This document shows positions 62,160 through 64,000 of a stretch of 64,000 nucleotides of DNA, in pieces. The stretch comes from Pseudomonas bubulae. GTDB taxonomy: Bacteria > Pseudomonadota > Gammaproteobacteria > Pseudomonadales > Pseudomonadaceae. A program made the translations under genes and the position numbers. Each line of letters opens with the position of its first letter. The stretch's first letter is position 1. Location: positions 682,001-746,000 of the forward strand of contig NZ_UYJA01000001.1 of the NCBI RefSeq assembly GCF_900618535.1, read 5' to 3'. Below the pieces are notes generated by a model. The model was not told where the DNA came from. It saw only the letters and a program-made list of their open reading frames with translations, and searched no databases.

Positions 62160-62653
62160 CACGGCGCCTCCACCCGTTCACGCAGATGGCGCAGGGTGCG
62201 GATCATATACTTTTCCACCATGTTCCTGGACAGCCCCAGGCGTTCGGCAATCTCGGCCTGGGTCAGGCCTTCGATTTTCTGCCAGACGAAAACCTTGCGA
62301 CAATTGAGCGGCAGTTCCTGCAAAGCCCTTTCGACCGACTCAGCCAACTGGATAGCGCGCATATACTGCTCCGGATCGCCGGTTTGCGACGAACTTGGGG
62401 GAACGGCAGCCAGCTCCTTGGCGTCGCGTAACTCCTGGCGGCGAAAACCGTCTACCGCAATATTGCGTGCAGTCTGATGCAAATAGGCGCGTGGCTGCTC
62501 AACCGCATCCGGGTTGGATTCAAGCACGCGGACAAAGGTGTCATGGGCCAGGTCTTGCGCCTGCTGCCGATTGCGCAGGCGCCGGGTCCAGGTGCCGATC
62601 AACTCTTCGTAGTGTTCAAAGAAGCCCGTTCTACGGGGCACTTTCTGAGTCAT
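62159..62653 (-). CDS. fecI: ECF sigma factor FecI
   Basis: A 164-residue ECF sigma factor of the iron-starvation group: region 2 (RLRNRQQAQDLAHDTFVRVLE in part) and region 4 (LPLNCRKVFVWQKIEGLTQAEIAERLGLSRNMVEKYMIRTLRHLR in part). The frame is open 19 codons further, but MTQKVPRRTGFFEHYEELIGTW is the usual family start. It directs transcription of fecA. Its own promoter is probably Fur-repressed; a sequence around 62680-62700 has an AATAG..CTATT dyad, not a clear Fur box. Confidence 0.88.
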   Translation of the reverse strand: MTQKVPRRTGFFEHYEELIGTWTRRLRNRQQAQDLAHDTFVRVLESNPDAVEQPRAYLHQTARNIAVDGFRRQELRDAKELAAVPPSSSQTGDPEQYMRAIQLAESVERALQELPLNCRKVFVWQKIEGLTQAEIAERLGLSRNMVEKYMIRTLRHLRERVEAP

Positions 62654-62737
62654 CGCACAGGACTGCACAGGTGGGGCGCGAATAGTAATGCTTCCTATTA
62701 GAGCCAGCAATCACCCGGATGACAGAAGGTCTTCGCA

Positions 62738-64000
62738 CTACATTTCGGCCTTGGCCAGCAAACGCCTCTCAACCGCTGTAACACCGCTGAAACCGTAACG
62801 CCATGCAGTTGACAGGCCCACCAGCCCCATCAGCGCACAAAACCCCAGGCACACCCAGGGACTCCACGGCATCAGCGCGATCAGCAGCAACGGCGTGGTA
62901 CTGGCCCAAAGCGCATAGGCGATATTATAGGTAAAGGAAATCCCCGAAACCCGGATCGGGGCCGGGAACAGTCCGACCATCACCGACGGCACCACCCCGA
63001 CAATCCCGCAGGTCAAGCCGGCGAACGCATAGGCCAGGCCGGGCAAAACCCACTCCCCGACCAGGCTGGCATACAACACGCCAATGCCCAGCGGCAGCAG
63101 CAGACTGTACAGTGCGATGCTGCGCCATACGCCGATACGGTCAACGATTAACCCGGCCAGCACACAGCCTATATTCAAAAATACGATACCCAGGCTGCTC
63201 AACGCAAAGGTATGGCTGGCAGTCATGCCGAAGCGCTGCTGCATCACGGTCGGCGTGATAACCACAAACACCACAACGGCACTGGTGAGCACGCAGGTCA
63301 GCAGCGCTGCCGGCAGCAATGAAGCCCGGTGCTCGCGCAATACTGTGCGCAAGGGGAACTCGGCCCGGCCCTCTTTACGTTCACGCAGGGCCAGAAACAC
63401 CGGCGTTTCACTGAGCCAACGGCGCAACCACACGCCAATCACGCCGAACACGCCACCGAGCAGGAACGGAAAGCGCCAGGCGTAATCGAGGATTTCTGCC
63501 GGGGTAAACAGCTGTGCCAGCAGTGTGGCGGTCAAGGCCCCGATCAAGTAACCAAAAGTCAGCCCGGCCTGCAAAAAACCAAGGGCAAAGCCGCGGCGAC
63601 CGGCCGGCGCATGTTCGGCCACAAACACCCAGGCACTGGGCACTTCGCCACCGACCGCTGCGCCCTGCAGGATGCGCAGGGCCAGCAGGATCAGCGGGGC
63701 GAAGTAACCGATTTCGGCGTAAGTGGGCATAATGCCGATCAGCAGGCAGGGCAGCGCCATCATCAGGATGCTCAGGCTGAATACCCGTTTGCGCCCCAGG
63801 TGATCGGCAAAATGCGCCATCAGAATCCCGCCCAGCGGACGCGCCAGATAGCCGGTCACAAAAATCCCGAAGCTTTGCAGCAGACGCAGCCATTCGGGCA
63901 TGTCCGGGGGAAAAAACAGCTGGCTGAGGGTCAGGGCAAAGAACACGAAAATGATAAAATCGTAGATCTCCAGCGCCCCGCCCAGGGCCGCAAGGCCCAG
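62738..64000 (-). CDS. MHS-family MFS transporter (5' end beyond window)
   Basis: The leftward frame continues to the window edge (63947-64000 still reads LGLAALGGALEIYDFIIFVFF), so the N-terminal few tens of residues are missing. 420 residues are visible. Metabolite:H+ symporter family: helix 1 ends GALEIYDFIIFVFF, RPLGGILMAHFADHLGRKRVF in loop 2-3, and AAVGGEVPSAWVFVAEHAPAGRRG near 130. Organic-acid uptake is likely; substrate unknown. Its stop lies 84 bases from the fecI start. Confidence 0.85.
   Translation of the reverse strand: MGLAALGGALEIYDFIIFVFFALTLSQLFFPPDMPEWLRLLQSFGIFVTGYLARPLGGILMAHFADHLGRKRVFSLSILMMALPCLLIGIMPTYAEIGYFAPLILLALRILQGAAVGGEVPSAWVFVAEHAPAGRRGFALGFLQAGLTFGYLIGALTATLLAQLFTPAEILDYAWRFPFLLGGVFGVIGVWLRRWLSETPVFLALRERKEGRAEFPLRTVLREHRASLLPAALLTCVLTSAVVVFVVITPTVMQQRFGMTASHTFALSSLGIVFLNIGCVLAGLIVDRIGVWRSIALYSLLLPLGIGVLYASLVGEWVLPGLAYAFAGLTCGIVGVVPSVMVGLFPAPIRVSGISFTYNIAYALWASTTPLLLIALMPWSPWVCLGFCALMGLVGLSTAWRYGFSGVTAVERRLLAKAEM

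Noticed and set aside
62677-62703. Fur box upstream of fecI
   Set aside because: Only an AATAG..CTATT dyad; the match to the Fur consensus is poor, so it is not listed as a site.

Overview
The window is Pseudomonas chromosome. This rests on the tyrB-uvrB block, the dhcR-dhcA-dhcB block, mqo with a signal peptide, Pseudomonas-type REP pairs (GTGGGAGC...GCTCCCAC), moderately high GC and many paired LysR, MFS and TonB genes. A complete vibrioferrin-type siderophore operon points to the P. fragi / P. lundensis / P. psychrophila group, because vibrioferrin has been reported from P. fragi. That placement is inference.

Region 1 (1-9.5 kb) is a catabolic island made of two diverging operons. Leftwards run two SDR dehydrogenases, a SnoaL-fold protein, an old-yellow-enzyme reductase and a FATP-type acyl-CoA synthetase that is cut by the window edge. 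Rightwards run an MFS transporter, a meta-cleavage-type alpha/beta hydrolase and a three-domain FMN/4Fe-4S/FAD enoate reductase. The enzyme set resembles a bile-acid (bai) type CoA-dependent dehydroxylation pathway; the substrate is unknown. Region 2 (9.6-12.1 kb) is dhcR-dhcA-dhcB (3-keto acid CoA-transferase with its LysR regulator).

Region 3 (12.6-27.8 kb) is accessory. It holds a RelE/HigB-type toxin-antitoxin pair, an MgtC-like protein, a GlxA-type AraC regulator and a 1,880-residue secreted protein with four exact 510-bp repeats. A LuxR-type regulator without the receiver phospho-aspartate and a dedicated type I secretion operon (ABC transporter, HlyD, TolC) follow, then a Xre-RES toxin-antitoxin pair.

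Region 4 (27.9-42.5 kb) is mostly housekeeping and small conserved genes: a MocR regulator divergent from a threonine dehydratase, a GNAT, a UPF0149 protein, a CAP-domain protein, mqo, a DUF1289 protein, a dienelactone hydrolase, a HAD phosphatase, and a shikimate dehydrogenase with an MHS-family transporter.

Region 5 (42.5-52.8 kb) is one leftward iron operon: an HpcH/HpaI-family protein that looks like the SbnG citrate synthase, a TonB receptor, then pvsA-pvsB-pvsC-pvsD-pvsE. The pvs genes are joined by overlapping stop/start codons, and a Fur-box-like site sits at the head. A tRNA-Asn gene borders it. Region 6 (53-64 kb) has tyrB, uvrB with a LexA-box-like palindrome, a RidA protein, an MFS transporter, a FecI-FecR-FecA iron-signalling set and a partial MHS transporter. 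Thus two iron systems, a siderophore operon and a surface-signalling receptor, lie within 20 kb.
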